Origin: Raineyella antarctica
GTDB taxonomy: Bacteria > Actinomycetota > Actinomycetes > Propionibacteriales > Propionibacteriaceae
DNA length: 64,000 nucleotides
Assembly (NCBI RefSeq): GCF_900092135.1
Contig: NZ_FMYF01000006.1
Span: 124,001-188,000, forward strand
Direction: 5' to 3'
Below are positions 61,750 through 64,000 of this stretch, piece after piece; positions within the stretch are counted from its first letter, which is position 1, and every line of letters starts with the position of its first letter. The notes beneath the pieces were generated by a model. The model was not told the DNA's origin. It saw nothing but the letters and a program-made list of their open reading frames with translations, and did no database searches. Made by a program: the position numbers and the translations under genes.

Positions 61750-63087
61750 ATGGCAGGACGCGACGACGACCTCGACTGGCTCTACGGCCGGGGCGAGGAC
61801 CACGCGCCGGACTCCCGGCCCTTCGGGGAGGAGCCGGCGCCCTCTTCGGCGCCCCCGCCACCACCCGATCCGTACGAGCATCCCGCCCCTCGCCCGGAAC
61901 CGTACGGCCGGGCGGAAGGGCCCTCGGACCCCTACGGCCGCTCGCAACGGCCCGATCGCTACGGGCGGGCGGAGCTGCCGCCGGACCCGCACGTCCGTCC
62001 GGTCCCGGCGCCCCGGGCCTCTCCCCCCCAGGGCGAGCGCCCCCCGGACGCCCCGCCGCCACCCCCGCCGTCGGCGATGCGCCGACCTCCCCGCCCGGCG
62101 GGCAAGCCGCGCGACGCCCGTCCGCGCAAGCACCCGCGGACCCGCCGACAGCTGCAGGTGGTCATCGCCGTGCTGCTGGTCTACCTGCTGGCCTTCCCGG
62201 CCTGGGCATGGTTCGGGTCGGGCCGCGTGGACGCCACCTCCGCCGGCAACCGGCCACACCTGCAGGCGGGCATCACCCTGCTGATGACCGGGTCCGATTC
62301 CCGGGCCGGGATGACGGACGCGCAGAAGCGTGCGCTGGGCACCGGCAGTGCCGCGGGCGAACGTTCCGACACGATCATGCTGCTGCACGTCCCGGTGCTC
62401 GGCGCCCCCACCTTGCTGTCCATCCCCCGCGACTCGTACGTCTCGGTCCCGGGCCACGGCAAGAACAAGATCAACGCCGCCTACTCCATCGGTGGGCCGG
62501 CGCTGCTGGCCCAGACCATCGAGGAGAACACCGGCGTACGCATCGACGGCTACGTCAGCCTCGGCTTCGACGGCTTCGTCTCGGTCATCGACGCGCTCGG
62601 CGGGATCAGGATGTGCCTGCCCGCACCGATGAAGGACGCCAAGGCGCACATCGACCTGCCCGCCGGCTGCCAGGTCCTGACCGGCGCCAACGCCCTGGGC
62701 TACGTACGGATGCGCTACTCGGACCCGCGCGGCGACATCGGCCGGGCCGAGCGGCAGCGCCAGATGGTCGCCGCCACGGCGAAGAAGGCGCTCTCGCCGC
62801 TGACACTGATCAACCCGGTGCGCTGGATCAGCCTGAACAACGCCATCCGTGGCGCCGTCTCGCGCGGCCAGGACACCGGCCCGCTGGATGCACTGGCGCT
62901 GGTCTACGGGGCCGGGTTCATCGGCATGGGCGGTGGGCACACCTTCGCAGTCCCGGTGTCCAACCCGGACTACAAGACATCTGTCGGCGAGGCCGTGCTG
63001 TGGGACCAGGCGAAGGCGAAAGAGGTCTTCCACGCGTTCGCCACCGGCAACACGATCGGCCTGGGCCGGTTCGACGCGGGCAACTGA
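61750..63087 (+). CDS. LytR-CpsA-Psr (LCP) family protein
   Basis: A 445-residue LCP transferase. A Pro-rich cytoplasmic segment (about residues 15-115), a single helix near 145-165, then an LCP domain: LLMTGSDSRAGMTDAQKRALGTG, RSDTIMLLHVPVLGAPTLLSIPRDSYVSVPGHGKNKINAAYSIGG and RYSDPRGDIGRAERQRQMVAA (the conserved Arg/Asp set for polyprenyl phosphate). ATG 61750 follows TACCCT (61737-61742) by 7 nt. Its pairing with the divergent LCP gene at 60016 suggests two polymer ligases with different partners. Confidence 0.92.
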   Translation: MAGRDDDLDWLYGRGEDHAPDSRPFGEEPAPSSAPPPPPDPYEHPAPRPEPYGRAEGPSDPYGRSQRPDRYGRAELPPDPHVRPVPAPRASPPQGERPPDAPPPPPPSAMRRPPRPAGKPRDARPRKHPRTRRQLQVVIAVLLVYLLAFPAWAWFGSGRVDATSAGNRPHLQAGITLLMTGSDSRAGMTDAQKRALGTGSAAGERSDTIMLLHVPVLGAPTLLSIPRDSYVSVPGHGKNKINAAYSIGGPALLAQTIEENTGVRIDGYVSLGFDGFVSVIDALGGIRMCLPAPMKDAKAHIDLPAGCQVLTGANALGYVRMRYSDPRGDIGRAERQRQMVAATAKKALSPLTLINPVRWISLNNAIRGAVSRGQDTGPLDALALVYGAGFIGMGGGHTFAVPVSNPDYKTSVGEAVLWDQAKAKEVFHAFATGNTIGLGRFDAGN

Positions 63088-63157
63088 CCCGCGGCGAACC
63101 GGCCCGCACCGACCGAGCTGCCTTGGATCAGTGCTGACGGACTCAGTGCTGCCGGGC

Positions 63158-63652
63158 TCAGTGCTGCCGGATCTTCTCGCCCTTGGACTCGGCCGTGGCG
63201 CGCAACTCGTCCTGGAACTCCAGCATCCGGTCGGTCAGCTGCGGGTCGCCGGCCGCGAGGATACGGACCGCCAGCAGGCCGGCGTTGCGCGCGTTGCCGA
63301 TGGCGACGGTCGCGACGGGGACACCGGCGGGCATCTGGACGATCGACAGCAGCGAGTCCATCCCGTCGAGGTACTTCAGCGGCACCGGCACCCCGATCAC
63401 CGGCAGCGGCGTCAGGGCGGCGAGCATCCCGGGCAGGTGGGCGGCCCCTCCGGCTCCGGCGATGACCACCTCCAGGCCGCGGCGGTGGGCGTTGCGGCCA
63501 TAGGACAGCATCGCCTCGGGCATCCGGTGCGCGGAGACGACATCGGCCTCGTACGGGATGCCGAACTCCGACAGCGCGATCGCCGCCGGTTCCATCACCG
63601 GCCAGTCGGAGTCAGATCCCATCACGATGCCGACGCGGGCGTGGTCACTCAT
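63158..63652 (-). CDS. purE: N5-carboxyaminoimidazole ribonucleotide mutase
   Basis: A 164-residue PurE of purine synthesis, converting N5-CAIR to [16 protein letters not shown] (residues 13-24), SAHRMPEAM (the catalytic His and Asp-Ser site), [17 protein letters not shown] and [14 protein letters not shown] match. The ATG at 63652 is itself the end of the first copy of a 16-bp repeat, and GAGGGGGAA 9 nt before it is the ribosome-binding site. purK lies upstream on the same strand, giving the usual purKE order. Confidence 0.95.
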   Translation of the reverse strand: MSDHARVGIVMGSDSDWPVMEPAAIALSEFGIPYEADVVSAHRMPEAMLSYGRNAHRRGLEVVIAGAGGAAHLPGMLAALTPLPVIGVPVPLKYLDGMDSLLSIVQMPAGVPVATVAIGNARNAGLLAVRILAAGDPQLTDRMLEFQDELRATAESKGEKIRQH

Positions 63653-63743
63653 TGCGGTTCCCCCTCATTGCGGTTCCCCCTCATTGCGGTTCCCCCTCAT
63701 TGCGGTTCCCCCTCATGCCGTTCCCCCTCATGCCGTTCCCCAT
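63650..63743 (-). repeat. Tandem repeat of the purE translation start region
   Basis: On the plus strand, four 16-bp units CATTGCGGTTCCCCCT (63650, 63666, 63682, 63698) are followed by two 15-bp units CATGCCGTTCCCCCT and CATGCCGTTCCCCAT (63714, 63729). On the minus strand each unit is an ATG followed by AGGGGGAAC, so each carries a start codon and a ribosome-binding-like purine run. The first ATG overlaps the purK stop (TGATG). Confidence 0.95.
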
Positions 63744-64000
63744 CAGTCCAGGTCTCCCATCAGGTACTGCGCGGCGTGCTGCGCGCGGGCGCGTACGTCC
63801 TCCAGATCCGGGCCGTACGCGGTGACGTGCCCGACCTTGCGGCGCGCCTTGACGGCCTTGCCGTAGAGCTCGACCTTCAGCTGCGGATCCCGGGACAGGA
63901 CGTGCAGCAGGCCGTCAGCGAGGTCCTCGCGCGAGCCGCCGAGCACGTTCACCATCACCGTCCACGACGCTCGCGACGCGGGATCGCCCAGCGGCAGGTC
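63743..64000 (-). CDS. purK: N5-carboxyaminoimidazole ribonucleotide synthase, C-terminal part
   Basis: Partial: 85 residues, cut by the window edge at its N-terminal side. SWTVMVNVLGGSREDLADGL is the conserved C-terminal region of PurK (MVNVLG motif), followed by LYGKAVKARRKVGHVTAYG, which holds the GHVT ATP-grasp element. PurK makes N5-CAIR with ATP and bicarbonate for PurE downstream. Its stop codon overlaps the first ATG of the tandem repeat. Confidence 0.9.
   Translation of the reverse strand, partial: DLPLGDPASRASWTVMVNVLGGSREDLADGLLHVLSRDPQLKVELYGKAVKARRKVGHVTAYGPDLEDVRARAQHAAQYLMGDLD

Noticed and set aside
63650-63743. CRISPR array
   Set aside because: The units are contiguous without spacers and no cas genes are present.

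Overview
The window is high-GC DNA (visibly around 70%) from an actinomycete. The evidence is a WhiB/WhmD regulator, mycothiol-type PIG-L deacetylases, a MarP-like protease, LytR-CpsA-Psr (LCP) proteins, DUF3039, DUF3499, DUF3618, DUF2017-clpS and TIGR03089 genes, and a block (adenosylhomocysteinase, SIS protein, Trm112-like, phosphomannomutase, DUF3499, zincin-like protein, WhiB) that matches in order the sahH-tobH-manB-whiB2 region known from mycobacteria. A propionibacterial or nocardioidal relative is my guess; the window alone does not settle the genus. No rRNA, CRISPR array, prophage or transposase is visible. This is mostly ordinary chromosome with short accessory stretches.

Layout. 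1-13.9 kb: PIG-L deacetylases, an FMO-type oxidoreductase, DUF2254 and small membrane proteins, OsmC, a uridine-kinase-like nucleoside kinase running into a DrrAB-type ABC exporter, DUF5995, truncated globin, DUF4253, and a hemerythrin gene divergent from an MFS gene. 13.9-17.7 kb: IclR regulator, a large phosphoesterase with an unusual N-terminal domain, and a TspO-like protein. 17.8-19.5 kb: tRNA-Lys, a second GroES-like gene with DUF3618, bcp and tRNA-Leu. 19.6-25.2 kb: pentapeptide-repeat protein, aquaporin, MarP-like protease, PIG-L deacetylase, amidohydrolase and DUF6458. 25.2-32.2 kb: a long minus-strand housekeeping run (folA-thyA, rdgB-rph, sugar symporter, MBL hydrolase, murI, DUF2017-clpS). 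32.4-40.6 kb: PhoX-like secreted phosphatase with a PHO-box-like repeat, pncB, malQ, RDD protein and helicase. 40.7-44.1 kb: DUF3039, and a TetR-DHA2 efflux pair around a perfect operator palindrome. 44.1-47.7 kb: transglutaminase with an ATP-grasp/Alpha-E fusion. 47.7-56 kb: ahcY, a three-gene envelope/stress cassette, and the GDP-mannose/WhiB block. 56.1-64 kb: manC, TIGR03089, glycosyltransferase, two divergent LCP proteins, purE and the 3' end of purK.

How the genes work together. The SIS/PGI-PMI-like protein, phosphomannomutase and ManC could form a fructose-6-P to GDP-mannose route, and the nearby glycosyltransferase and LCP ligases could use such sugars on the envelope. folA and thyA overlap and jointly supply dTMP. 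rph and rdgB overlap. ClpS with DUF2017 and murI form the usual actinobacterial proteolysis/cell-wall run. Several regulator-operator pairs can be read directly: a TTGAC-N4-GTCAA palindrome at hemerythrin/MFS, TGTGA-N6-TCACA before a PIG-L gene, an 11-bp TCACCC direct repeat before phoX, and a 19-bp palindrome between tetR and its pump.

Two window-wide patterns stand out. At least fifteen genes have a TANNNT hexamer ending 6-8 nt before an ATG or GTG with no Shine-Dalgarno, which indicates leaderless mRNAs. Short tandem duplications cluster at gene ends and starts (purK/purE, whiB, the zincin-like gene, the RDD and GSMGT-repeat genes).
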